Part shown: positions 11,734-24,600 of the stretch, in pieces
Numbering within the stretch: the stretch's first letter is position 1
Layout: every line of letters begins with the position of its first letter
Source: Sphaeramia orbicularis
Taxonomy: Eukaryota; Chordata; Actinopteri; Kurtiformes; Apogonidae
Assembly (NCBI RefSeq): GCF_902148855.1
Contig: NC_043960.1
Location: 52,315,515-52,379,514, forward strand
Reading direction: 5' to 3'
Length of the DNA stretch: 64,000 nucleotides
The notes under the pieces: model-generated
The model's input: only the letters and a program-made list of their open reading frames with translations
Told to the model about the DNA's origin: nothing
Databases searched by the model: none
Program-made: the position numbers and the translations under genes

Positions 11734-12599
11734 GATGATTTCTTTTTAGTTTGTGTTAAAACTTTAGCAGACGTTTCACTGAAATTCAAGAAACTGAACC
11801 ATGAAATATCTGTGAAAAATCCATCAACGACAAATAAGCATTGGCAAAATGAGCAGCTCAAAGATATCATATATTTAATATATTTTAAAAGCATGCATGA
11901 TATGTTAAATAGTGAAATTGATGGGTTTTTTTTTTTGTAGTTTTGCATTATGTTGAACTTTTCCGTCCTTTCTATACTGTCTGGTAGTATAATTAACATG
12001 CTGATTTTAAAGAATTATTTCTTTTATTGATGTGAAAGAAGCAAAACCATGTGTATTCAAAGCCAGGGGTTCTGGTGAATTTCCTGTGGTCACATTAGAA
12101 AGGTTGGATGGGTTCAGTTTTGGTCTGGTTCTCCTGTTCATCAACCAGCACTGCTCCTCCTCCACAGCAGGGCAGTGTCCAGTAGACCTTCATGTGGATG
12201 GACTTTTCTTCTCCAACAAGAACCTACAGGTAAGAGGCAGTGCAGATTTATGTTGGTGTTTCCTCTCATTTTTAGTGAGCTATCTTTCAGGGATAAATAG
12301 ACTGAATTAACGCAAACAAAAAATGATGTTTTCCTCTTACCAAGTCGGAGCCATCATGTTTTTCAGGGAGTTTTTCGTCTCCTACGATGATGTACAGGAA
12401 CGATAATATTGAATTCAACAGTTTGGTTCCAAGTCTTCTCTTTCCATAGTTCATCTCATACCTGTGTGTAAATACTGCAGAATCACACCTACCACCAGCA
12501 CAAAGATAGTCACATTTTGGGTGGAGCAGTTACACTTCATACTTAAACTTACCCAGACACCGGAGGGTTTTTAGATATAACTATTCTGAATGTTATGTC
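11734..12599. other. Intergenic, no gene recognised
   Basis: No gene can be supported. A 62-base segment at about 12166-12227 is bounded by a pyrimidine-rich CCACAG and by CAGGTAAGAG, so it looks like an exon with strong splice sites. Its translation has no similarity I recognise and no partner exon was found. Confidence 0.4.
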
Positions 12600-14716
12600 A
12601 CAGTTTCTCAACTGCTAAAACACATTTCACAAAATTTTCCTCTATTTTTCCAAAACTCTAAACACAGCACACTTTTCTAAAGCTACATAACCAAAACTAC
12701 ACCTTCTCTCTTCAAAATTCAAACTTTCACTCCAAACAGCTGCTCAAAGCCTGCAAAAACTTAAACACTATAGAAATCATTACACACTACGAAAAAACAA
12801 CTGAAAACACAGTGTTCAGTGTGTGAGAACTGCCAAAGCATATTTTTTAGAAACCTTACAGCATCTGTTCTCAGAATATGTCACAGTCAAGTATTGGGCC
12901 TTCATAGATGTGTTTCATATGAACAGTATGTAAATGTACAGAAAATACAGTATGTACACTACTGTACTGTATCACAACTGTATGCAAACACTAGGATCCA
13001 GTACACACAACAATACTCATTGAAAACAATGTTCAGGGTGTGATATTTTTTATTACAGTATTTATTCCACGAACACATATATTATGCGGCATCACATCAT
13101 TACACTGGGTCAGGCCACAGGACCTCATCTATATCACAGGCAATATTATTGTCCCTTTCCAGGCAATGTGGGAAAAACGCCTTGAGTTGACATCGTCAGC
13201 AATGACTCTGTCCCTGATTTCTCAGAGTCTGATGGTGTTGTTTTCCCGTACCATATCCACATTGAGGGTTTCTTGTGCTGGTGTAAATATGGCAACTCTC
13301 CCACCTCCATGTGGCATTCTTTCAACTCTAGAGAAACAAACATGCATTACAGTACTGACTTGTATGTACTCTACTGTAAAAAACATGCATGTACAGAAGC
13401 ATCAATGGACATGCTCTGCAATATAGCAACTGAGATCAAACCAATTGTACTCCACTATACTGTAAAAATGTATTGTAGTGACCAACACAGCAATACAGTA
13501 CAATACATGTTGTGTTCTCTGAATGCCCGGATAATGGTGGACACTGAGAACCTACTCAGGTTTGGACCAACTCTTAGTCCTGCTTCGGTCATTGTCATGC
13601 CATGGACATTGACATGATCAATGACTGTTGCTCACATCTTGTCTGTAATGGTGGTGCAAGTTTGTCTTGGTCTCCCTCCCGGGCCTGCTCCTCTCCCTCC
13701 CGGGCCTCCTCCTCCTCTCCCTCCCGGGCCTGCTCCTCTCCCTCCCGGGCCTGTTCCTCTCCCTCCCGGGCCTGTTCCTCTCCCTCCCGGGCCTGCTCCT
13801 CTCCCTCCCGGGCCTCCTCCTCCTCTCCCTCCCGGGCTTGTTCCTCTCCCTCCTGGGCCTCCTCCTCTCCCTCCAGGGCCTCCTCCTCCTCTCTCTCCCG
13901 GGCCTGCTCCTCTCCCTCCCGGGCCTCCTCCTCCTCTCCCTCCCGGGCTTGTTCCTCTCCCTCCTGGGCCTCCTCCTCTCCCTCCCGGGCCTCCTCCTCC
14001 TCTCCCTCCTGGGCCTGCTCCTCTCCCTCCCGGGCCTGTTCCTCTCCCTCCCGGGCCTGCTCCTCTCCCTCCCGGGCCTCCTCCTCCTCTCCCTCCTGGG
14101 CCTCCTCCTCTCCCTCCCGGGCCTCCTCCTCCTCTCCCTCCCGGGCCTGCTCCTCTCCCTCCCAGGCCTGCTCCTCTCCCTCCCGGGCCTCCTCCTCCTC
14201 TCCCTCCCGGGCTAGTTCCTCTCCCTCCTGGGCCTCCTCCTCTCCCTCCCGGGCCTGCTCCTCTCCCTCCTCTCACTGGAACTCCTCTTCGTCTGACTCT
14301 GCCTCTGTCCATTGTGTTTGTTTGAACCTTCAGTAAACTGTGCACTCTAAACTGGCTTTTATAGATGTAATCACATAATTTGCAACAAGTGTCTTCAATT
14401 TTGAGTCATTGTGTTTAATGAATGAAGCCAGGTGTGTTCATTGTGTACAAATTTTGCTGACTGTGGCAAGTATTTTGCATCACATGAGCTTTAATTTGAG
14501 AATTTGAACAGAGTTTTTTTGCAACTTGTGTTTTAGCAAGACAAAATGTGTTTAGATTTATGAAAAAAGGAGGATTGTGTTTTGTGAATTGTGTCTTCAT
14601 GTGAAATGTGTTTATGATTTTGGCAAATGGGGGCTACTTTTATTAAATGTGTTTAGAGGACTGGTCATTTGGTTTAGAGAATTGGCTTTTGTGTTTTAAC
14701 AATTGGGAAAAACTGT
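12600..14716 (-). mobile_element. Tc1/IS630-like DNA transposon, degraded
   Basis: The ends are imperfect inverted repeats: ACAGTTTCTCAACTGCTAAAACAC at 12600-12623 against the reverse complement of 14691-14716. On the minus strand, translation gives DKM, a stop, ATVIDHVNVHGMTMTEAGLR and NLSRFSVSTIIRAFR (near 13515-13640), then GGRVAIFTPAQETLNVDMV and NNTIRLREIRDRV (near 13190-13320). These match the helix-turn-helix half of a transposase family common in fish. In those proteins the N-terminus is an Arg/Gly-rich tail. The catalytic half is missing, and there are in-frame stops and a frame change, so it cannot encode an active transposase. Confidence 0.82.
13660..14280. repeat. Minisatellite, 21/24-bp units, in the transposase N-terminus
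   Basis: CCCTCCCGGGCCTGCTCCTCT (21 bp) alternates with a 24-bp form carrying an extra CTC, about 28 copies in all. On the minus strand, in frame with the transposase start at 14345, it encodes GGRGAGP and GGRGGGGP units. Other frames on both strands are also open because both unit lengths are multiples of three. Confidence 0.95.
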
Positions 14717-14930
14717 AATTTGATTCAATATCGTTGGAGATGTGGGTTAATAGTCTGTGATCCCTTGAGTATAAATACAATTTTTATCGATTTAAATGGT
14801 ACATTTTAAAACCTGCAGTGATTTTCAGATATTTCGTGGAAGCATAGGGTGTAGACAGAGCTCCTTAAACTGTCTTTCTCCTTATGCAACACTGACAAGA
14901 GTTTTTGTTAATTTAACCCGTAAAGACCCA

Positions 14931-15445
14931 AACAGCTACTGGCAATTAAACACATCTACTGATGTAACTGTTTAATACTTGTTGATCCACTAATTCTATC
15001 AATCCATCTAATAATTGGTGTAAAATACAGTTTGTCATGTTTTTATGGTCATCAGATATGACCCATTTGGACATTCAGAGGCTCCGTAGTGAACGTGGAA
15101 ACAACATCATCTTCTACAACAATGATTCACCAGTAAAACCCATGGAGTTGGATTAATGACAGCGGATGGACACACTTGTTTTTATGTTCACATATTGATA
15201 TCTTCGCTGAAAAAGTCCCTTTCTCTTCAGTTTCCTCTGTTTGTGATATAATAACCCTCAACTTTAATCTGAGCTTTTATGAACATCCACATGATCAATA
15301 AATTCATATTTGGGAAAATACCAGATTTTCGCTGAAAAAATGCAGACTATAATATTATAATAAATGGTGATAAAACACTTAAGAAAGGATAAATATAGAG
15401 AAAAATTAATTTGGGAACTGCCACAAAAGTAGTACTGGGTCTTTA
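14931..15445 (+). mobile_element. Miniature element, family M, copy 1
   Basis: The ends are inverted: TAAAGACCCA followed by AGCTACTGGCAA at the left, and an AGTAGTACTGGGTCTTTA end at the right. The interior contains TCATCAGATATGACCCATTT and TTCACCAGTAAAACCCATGG. Two further copies lie at 26385-26899 and 61125-61620. It carries no transposase and looks like a non-autonomous DNA element. It ends about 110 bases beyond the vitellogenin poly(A) signal. Confidence 0.82.
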
Positions 15446-15552
15446 TGGGAAAATAAGTCATGTGTTACCATGGCAACAGTAAGTTAAACCAACCACTGAC
15501 ACCAACAGACAAAAGGAGAAACTTCTAACACATGTTCAACTTGCTTTAGTAA

Positions 15553-15558
15553 TTTATT
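15553..15558 (-). terminator. Vitellogenin poly(A) signal AATAAA
   Basis: TTTATT on the plus strand reads AATAAA on the minus strand, 72 bases after the vitellogenin stop codon. The short 3' untranslated region fits vitellogenin messages. Confidence 0.8.
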
Positions 15559-15630
15559 GAAATTAAAAGTCAAACAAAGTGATTGGGACAACCGTCATGG
15601 AACAGTGAGCGTACAGATTCTGCTCTAACT

Positions 15631-18600
15631 TCAGGCGCACTGGGCAGAGCAGCGACAGGCCAGGTGGGCATCTACGTTTTCTGTCAGATCCACAGTCTTC
15701 CCATAGATGTTGCTCAGAATCTCAGTGCGGGCCATGTTAGAATCTGCGGGAGAGCAATTAGGCAGTTAGATATTGTACAATGTTTTCCACAGTCAAAACG
15801 CTGCTGCTGTGTGAATCAGCTGGAACTCACTGGCAGGCATGCAGTGGAAGTTCATAGAGACAGCGGTGGTCCTCAGGGGCTGGCAACCTTCCATACAGCG
15901 CAGCACACTGTCAGTAGAGTAGCATCTAGACTCCACGCCCTGGATATTCACATGCCTATCCAGCTTCACAGATTGTTTATTCTGGTTACAAGCTGAAAAA
16001 AAAGAGAAAACAGGAGATTCCCCGAGTGAAGAATGGGATGTTTGAAAATATATAGCAATAAACTATTAAAATATTTTTGCAATAAACATGTTCTGATACT
16101 GATTAAAGGTCAAAATGTAATAAATTTTACCAAAGATATCTCTGGTGCAGTTCCTTCCAGGCATGACCCAGGAATTACCAAAGCTGGCGGCATTCTTGGT
16201 GACACGTCTGTTTGGAATACGGTACTCTTGTTCCTGTTCTCCATCACTCCATCCACAAAGTCCACAAGTCTTTCCTCTCATCGCCTCCACAATTTTAACC
16301 TGAAGAAGATCAAAAACAGTGCAGGGTTTGGGTTATATCCTTTGACTTTTCAAAGTTTCAACTTGGGAAATGTCAAAAAAATATTCTTATATGTTCTATC
16401 ACCTTTTGTTCCCTCAGATCATAGTGGAGAGAATCGAGACCATATGAGGGCGCAAACAGGACAGCCTTCTCATCCACGTACTTGAGCACAATTTTATCTG
16501 AAATGAAAGCAAAGGTAAAATTTGTGATTTTTACCTATAGCTGTTTCAAAAGCTTAAGTTTCAAAATTCATTGCAATTCTTTTTCTTCTCTTTTCTCTCT
16601 CTTTTTTTTAATTTAACTTTTACCTTGTTGATATGTGTCATCTTTGGAGATCAGATGGTTGTTGACCTTGACTTTGACCTCACCGTTCTCCACAAACATG
16701 TCCACATCACTGTTGAAAAAGGAAAAAATTCAATTCATTGTAGATGGATATCAAAATGTGTAATTTCCTCTATTATTGACAGTCGCTGGAAATTGTATGG
16801 ACATATGAGTTATACTTACATGTCTGCAATCTTCACAGTAATGTAGTTGTTATCTCTAGCATCCTTCTTCAGGAGAACAATGAACCTGAGTTCTGGGGTG
16901 CAATCCTGAGCAAGAATCTGGTAGCAAGCGGTGGCCATGTGATTGGTGAACATCACGTCATTGAATGTCCTCAGTTTGTTTGTTACATCAACAGAACATT
17001 CAGCTTTGGCAGAAGGGAAGATTTAATTAGTTACTACTAATACTTGCAAATGCACACCTATTAGCCTTAATATTGAGTTCTACGAAATGAAACTGTTTCA
17101 GTAAATATTTTTTACCAGAATGAGGCTTGAGAAGCATGTAGTAGAATTTTTCAATCATGTTATGCACATATGGTTCAAGTTCTCCGAGTTTCAGAGAGAA
17201 TGGGAGAGCCACATCATTTTTGTGTATGGTCACCTGTAAGGATTGAATAAACCATATTACAACAGGCCATATGTATTCTGTCAGAAACTCAATGCAGACA
17301 TTTTCTGTGTTTCATAAAAAAACACTGCACCTTTGGAATCCTAACTGTGATGTTCAAACTTGCGTCAGAAGTGGCCACCACAGTCATTTTGACCTGCTTG
17401 TGCATGTTCCTCCTGCCCTTTGCCAAGTCAGCGCCAGTTGCTTCAATAATTTTATGAATGTACTTAACCATCCTAGATGGACATATAAAGAGTTTAGTAA
17501 GTTTCACAAAACTGAGATACTGCAAAAGAAATAAATTAATTCACATGTACAAATTCAATTTTTCTGTTCAATATGTCTTTCTCAGAAATATGTTTGCTTT
17601 TGATGTTACCATTGTGCCTTGTGCTTCATGGTGCATGGAAGTCTCTTCCAGGCCATCTTCAGGCGGAATGCAGGCTGGTCATGCATAAGACCTGTCTCAG
17701 CAGTGATGTTGGTATCATACTGTTTGCCATTCTTACCCCAGTTCAGCTTGGCCTAAAAAAATAACTCATGTTATAATCCTTGCTTTTATCTTAGGCTCAA
17801 CTAATGTCAGAGGACAAAGGTTTTTACCATCATCTTGTGTTCGCTGAGCATCACACCGTCAACAATGAATTTATAGGGATCATTTTCAGCCAGTGGAAGA
17901 GCAATGACCTGCACTCTGGCATTAGGTTTGTCCATGTAACCGGCGATCTGGTAACCCCGAACCAGGTTGTCAGATTTCCTTGCAGTGATGAGAACGACTG
18001 CAAAAGGGGTGATGACATCTGAAAGGTACTTGAGCTGAAATTGCAAAAATACAGAGATTAAATTTAAGTGATTGTCTCCCTCACAGACTTCATCATATGT
18101 CAGTAGAGTCGCTCACCTTGGTGAACTGTTCATAACTTTGGTGGCTGCTGCTTCTGTCAGACACAGGCTGTACAGAAAGAAAAACACGTATATCATGATC
18201 AAACACATCAAACAGGAATTTATATCACTATAACACAGTCTTAATATGACATAATCTGGCATCACCTCATTGTCACTGCAATTGTTGCAACTGAAGAAAT
18301 TCTACAAAAATTCCTTATCATACTTGAGGATTTAGGTATTCTAAAGGGTTCTTGTGTCTCACCCGTGACTGAGAGCTAGACCTAGAAGAGCTAGAGCTTG
18401 AAGATCTGCGGCTGGAACGACGAGATGATCTGCTGCTAGAAGATCTACTGGAAGACCTGGAGGAGGATTGACTGGATGTAGATGAGGAGGAAGAGCTGCT
18501 CTTTTGCTGTACCATCCTGCTCAACACTGTGTGAGAGGAGGAAGAGGAAGATCTGGATGAACTGGAAGAACTGGAGGAACGGGAGGAACGGGAGGAACGG

Positions 18601-21600
18601 GAGGAATGGGAGGAGTGGGAGGAATGGGAAGAAACGGATGATGAGGAAGAGTGAGAGCGACTGGAGCTGGAGGAAGAGCCGGTGCTGTTTGTCAGACCAG
18701 GAACCAGGATTTTCTTGAGTTTCAACAGGACATTCTTGTTTTCAAGAATTTCTTCTTCCTCACTTTGGCTCATCCTTTTGATAATCTTTTCAGCTGCTTT
18801 CTCTCCAGTCTGGATCTCAATTTGGATGCTCTCAAGCCCGTCACCTACAACCAAAGAAATAAACATAAATTAACTTTTCTAAAACTCAATTTACTCTTTT
18901 ATGTAATTCAGTATAATTCAAATAACTTGCCTCTATGAACGTCAACTGAAAAAGCATGGTGTCCCATCACAGCATACAGTGGGCTCTCCCTGATAAAAGC
19001 AGCGCTGCGAGATTTAATCTGGGCACATGCTTTGATTTCATAGGTCTTAAATCCTCCACACAGCTTCTTCTTGTAGGACCTGGGGATCCTATATTTCTCC
19101 ACATGTTTGTATGTTGGCGGGTAAATAGGAATGATTTCAGATGAGTATGACTGTAAAATAACAAACAATTGTTAACGGAATGTTGGAAAATATAATTCAA
19201 GAACAGGTTTGATGGTGAAATTAAACTCACTGAGCTTTCAACATTAGCAGACACCATCTGTGAAGTAGAGGTTGTTTTAGTTGGAATCAGAGGTGTTTCT
19301 TTGGAAGCTGACATGTCTTCCACAACAGCCATAGTGTCAACACTATTGGACAAAAGAAAGAAAGCTTTAACAAAGCAAGTAAACAACATACAAAGCAAGG
19401 TGATACATCCATCTGGCAACAAGGAAAGATACATACTGTGCAGATGCAATCTTATTCATGGTCTGATCTGGATGCCAGGAAAACACATAGTTGCCCTCAT
19501 TTACATCAACCTTTGCTTGCAGTTTTACAGGAAGAACTGTGTGAACTTTGGCAGTGGTCCGCAGCCCAGCCTTGAGGAATTCACTGTTTACTCCTACCAG
19601 TGCATAAGTGTGGACGGAAACACTGCAATAAAAACAGAGTGATTTTCCTCAGTAATGCAGTGGGTTTGATCTATTTTATATTAATAAAGATGATGGCATA
19701 ATTCTGAATGACAACAGCTAGGATTCGTTTCAATCGGCCTATGAACCTTGGTGTAAATGCAGCCCTCAGGTTGATGTCAGACTTAAGAAGCTGGGCAGCA
19801 TAGTTGTCCTGCTCACGCAGAGCTGGTGTCACGGTGGCTTGAGCTACAAGAGATAAAGTTTGCTGTCAGTATCAAGACATACTTCAAACCAGAAATACTT
19901 CAGTTACAAAGGTGGATTTTACCCTCAAGAGATGCAGCGGCCACAGCAGCAGTAATGAAAGTCACATCATAAGGCAGACCAACAGAACTGGGAATAATGC
20001 GTCGGACCTCAGCACCCAGCAGTGGCTGAGAGATGGTATGCACGACTCCAGGACCCGTCAGAGTACGTACAAGCTCCTTTCCTTGTTCAGCAAATTTAGG
20101 TCCCAACTAGAACCACAAAATGGTTAAGATATTAGGTTTCAAATGTGGTCATTACTCTGCAGATATACATACACAGCAGTCTGTGATACACTACCTGAGT
20201 AAACAGATCAATTATGGTCTGGTCAATGTTGGCAAAGGCAATTTCTTGTCCAAAGAATTTCACAGACAGTGAGAGCAGAGGATCACGTGAGGGTGAAGCT
20301 GTCCAGTCAGAGAGCTGTGTAAGTAATGAAAAAATAAACAAGTGAAACACTGTAGTCTCTGTTAAACAAATGTGCCTTGATAGCATAGTAAATTAAGTAA
20401 CAACATACAATCTTCACAAGCTCCCTCATCCTGAGTTTCTTCTCAGCTCCTTCAAGAGGTTTGTGGAGTTTCATAAGAGCATCCTGAAGTCCGTCAGTTC
20501 TCACTCCAATCTGAAATAAGAGCAATAACATTTTATGAATGAAGTTTTATAATTGTAACATAACACTTTGGAAGACAGTACTACTAACTATTTGTTACTG
20601 GTGCATAAGCAGTAATAAGTATCCAGATATTGTTTTTATTGCCATTTAATGTGAATACCAGTGTGGCTATTTGCAGTAACAGATATCACTTTCTTACCTC
20701 AAAAACATCAGCATAAGCACCTGCCAGGTAGCTTCGTGCTTTGGCTATCACGGCTTGTGGCACAATAGTGGCAGCCTTATTGATGATGAAAACACTGCCA
20801 GCAGCACCAACCATCCAGGGCTCTTAAATACAGAACACAAGTCAGAACATACTTGTTTGTCTCAGATCTATTCTATGATAATATAATTAATTTGCAATAA
20901 AGAAAGGGTTATCCTCCTACCGTAGAAGGCATCAAAATACAGAGCTTTGCTGTAGCGGAGGCTCTTTCTGCCAAATACAGGATTGAGGATCCTCAAAGCA
21001 ACTTTGTAGACAGCAGCACTGTAAGCAAAAAAAAAAAAACAATAAAAATGAGGTTTGAAGCAGATAACATATTGAGACTGTCAAAAATGAAAGAACGGTT
21101 TATTCTCTTACGCAGAAGCGAGGTCAGGGGCGGTGTTCTTTGCCATGGAATTCATGTAAGTGTAGACAAAGCTAGCAAGCTGCATGTTTGATTCTTGCAA
21201 GACGGCATTGGCAATTGTAAATGCCATAGCCATAGAAACCTTGGTCTCAAATAAAGTCATAGCAGCAGCCATACGGAGTTCTGGTTGAATTTCCCGGTTC
21301 AGGAATAGCTGAATAGCTACGACTTGTACCTAATACACACAAAAAAAGCTGTAAATACACATTCCAGAAGAACTCAAGTTCATAATTACATACAAATCCA
21401 GACTTACCATCTTGGGCTCCTTCTTTGCAATCCTCTTCATGGCTGCAACAGCTTCAAGTTGAACTTTCAGATCTACAGTAGCACTGCCAAAACCAGGCAG
21501 GAGCTTCATTATGGGCTTCAGGCTAGCAGGATGTCCAGCATTACCCAGCACTTTAAGAAGCAAAGCCATCTCACGGTCATTGTTTGCCAAGCGTTCATGA

Positions 21601-24600
21601 ATGGGCTGTAGGAGAAAGAGAAAACAGTGACACTTTTGTTCTGTACTGCATGTCACTGGTGTAAAATCTACTGTCACTAATGGATCACATCACTATATAC
21701 CTTCACAAAGTCGTCTGAGCAAGTTGGGTTCTCTGCACAGTATTTGCCGATCAGGGTACCATAGCTCATCATGGCCATCTCATGCAGGTAGGGTTGGTTT
21801 TCAAATTCACGACTCAGTTCCTGAGGAATGGTGGAAGAAACATGACATGACCTCATGATTATTTTTTTGTTGTTCTTATATATTGCAAACAGAAAAAAAG
21901 CTATTGTTGACTTGCCTGGAAAACACGGATGGTTTCCTCGTTGGCAATCATCATTTGTGCAGATCCCATCAGAGCTTGAGCAGTTTCAGCAAATGTGAGT
22001 TCACTGACTCTATCTTTAATAAACCTCAGAGCAGCAGTAGTACCAGCAGGCACAATACCATACAGAAGCCAGCGCCTACGAAGGACATTTTGCATATCTA
22101 ATGAAATTTCCATACTTGCATTTATACGTGGCTTTTTTGCAAATTGAATACTGCTGCTACCTGTATTCAGGTTGGTTCTTGTACTGTTCCCACAGGTTAA
22201 TGAAGTCCTCACGTGCGGCCTTACGGAACAACATCACGAGGTCAATAAACAGCTGTGGGGCGTTCTCATGGGCCTGGTCCACATTTTGCGTCCTCAGTTG
22301 CCTCAGGATCTCTTGAATATGCTGTCATGACATAAAATTATTTCCATGTTTTACAATATGTCACAGATATGAAACTCAAAAAAACAAACAAACAACAAAA
22401 AACCTAGGGCCAGAGGTCTTTTTTCACCTGTGAAAGCTGAAGGGGGCTCTGATACTTCAGAAGGTGGATGGGGTTCAGTAGAGCCTCATTGCTGAATACA
22501 TACTGAATGGTGCCATGCTCTTTATACACAGCTCTGCTGGGCTCCTCTTGGGTGGTCTTTGTCTCCCGGAAAACCAGACTTTGCCTGTGAAATTACATTA
22601 ATATTTAATTAATCTTCCTATGTTGTACAAATAGCATTTCTAGCACCAGGGTTCCCACAGGGTCTTAAAAAGTCTTAAAAGTCTTGAATTTTCAAATCTG
22701 CATTTAATACCTTAAAAAGTCTTTAACAGATATTACATTTGATATGGTAGGTATTAAGTTATGTTGCCATAAACTTGTTTGCTGTGTTGTGTTTAAATGT
22801 GTCTGTTTAATGTCCAAGCTACAATGAAAGTAACATTAGTCTACTCAGTTCCACCCGTTCCAACTCGATAATTTATATTAAATTTAGGAACCAGTTATTG
22901 CTACCTTTGCAGCTCCCAGTGAGAAATGATCAAAGAACATTCAGCCCAACACACGTGCAGCCATAAGTCATGCTGTGTCGCCCTAGAAAGCTAAAGCCTT
23001 TTTAAGTAGTCTTAAAAAGGCCTTAAAAATAATTAAATTTAACTAGTAGAAACCTGTAGGAAACCTGAGTACACATAATGCTTTCTCCACTCCAGCTAAA
23101 CTACTTACTTAGCTTCCATCTGGGCAGCGCCATTCAAAATGTTGAAAGGTGAGAAATGTAGGCGTTCCATAGCAGTCACGGCCATGATCATGTAGGACTG
23201 TGCTTGTGCATCTTGCTTGATCTCATAGTTAGAAACAGCAGCTCCCTTCAGTACCTTTTCCCTCTGCAGAAACAAAATCCACAATATCAGTGACCGTTTG
23301 CCTGACTGTAATGTCCGAGACTGGAAGGTAGTTTCAGGGCAATGACACTTACAGCCACACATTCAGGGCAGCTCTCGGTGTAAGCCAGGCCAATGTCTTT
23401 GATGATCTTCTCCTGACATTCGTTCATGTCCTTTGTCTTGGTCAGAAGGATTAGATCACGCTTGGGATCATCTTTGATGACATACTGAGACTTACACACA
23501 CCGAGAGCTCCAGCCTAGAGAGCAAAAATCACAGTAAGACTTGAGAGTGCTGTTGACATTTTGTAAATGGAACCTTTATAAAATTGAATTATTCATACCT
23601 CCTGCAGTTCATAGACGTTTTGAGTACTCTTGATTTTCAGGTTGATGGTATTAAGGATTCCTCTTATGATATTCACAACAGATTCAGGGACGCCATCTTG
23701 TGTGAACACTTTACCGACAGCACCGTTAATGTACTCAAACTTGACCGCCTTCAGGAGGTGCTCTGACAGTAGATGAGTGAGGGCAGGGGCCTCGGTGAAC
23801 TCATCTTTTGGCCAGTAACCACTGAATTCAAAGATTTTAGGTTCTTTGAGCTGTATGGGAAAGTGAAAGCATGAAAACATGATTGTAGACAAACTGCAGC
23901 TTAAGCAGAGGTTTCATGGCTATAATACAGTAAGTCACACATGATGCATAAAGAGTTACATCATTAACTAATTAGTCATAAATCATTTTTACCTCCAGCA
24001 GGACCAGGTTAGCTCCTTCAGCGCGGATCGTGACTATGGACTTGATTTTGAATCCAGCCCGTGCCAGGCCTTCTTCAGGCAGGCCAGTATTGACAACAGC
24101 TTCATAGTCGTAGACGTAGGTCAATCCAGGACGAAACTGTAGGTCTACAGTTTGAAAATAATGATTTAAGTACTTTCATAAGTTAACACTTGCATTTAAA
24201 TAAGATTTTACACTCACACACACAAATAAGTTTTAAAATATAGACATGATGTTGTTGTAACATGTTGAATTATAAAAAACACATTTCACATAATGGAATA
24301 AACTTACCAAGGTTTTCATGGCTGCCTGCTACAAAAGAGGACAAGAATGTTATTTCAATATTTATACAGCACAAAAAATGTGAATTAGTAAGTTAAAACT
24401 GAAATAGAAAATTAGAATAATTATGTTTTGCTATATTCTTGTTTCCTACTATTTATAGTTATATAAAAATTGGGTATATCATATAATAATGTATTAATAT
24501 AATATAACTGAGCATATCAACTTTTTAAATTGACATTTCAACTTTTGGTTAAAGTAATAATGTAAGTAGATCTTAGTTTTGTTGGGTAGAAGCTTTTGAA

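Noticed and set aside
12166-12227. Exon-like 62-base segment with good splice sites
   Set aside because: No partner exon, no recognised product, and surrounded by repeats.
13602-14345. Several 180-240 codon Pro-rich or Gly-rich frames
   Set aside because: Frames of a minisatellite; only the minus-strand one has a meaning, as the expanded tail of a dead transposase.
18482-18718. Plus-strand Asn/Trp/Arg-rich frame
   Set aside because: Antisense shadow of the phosvitin exon.
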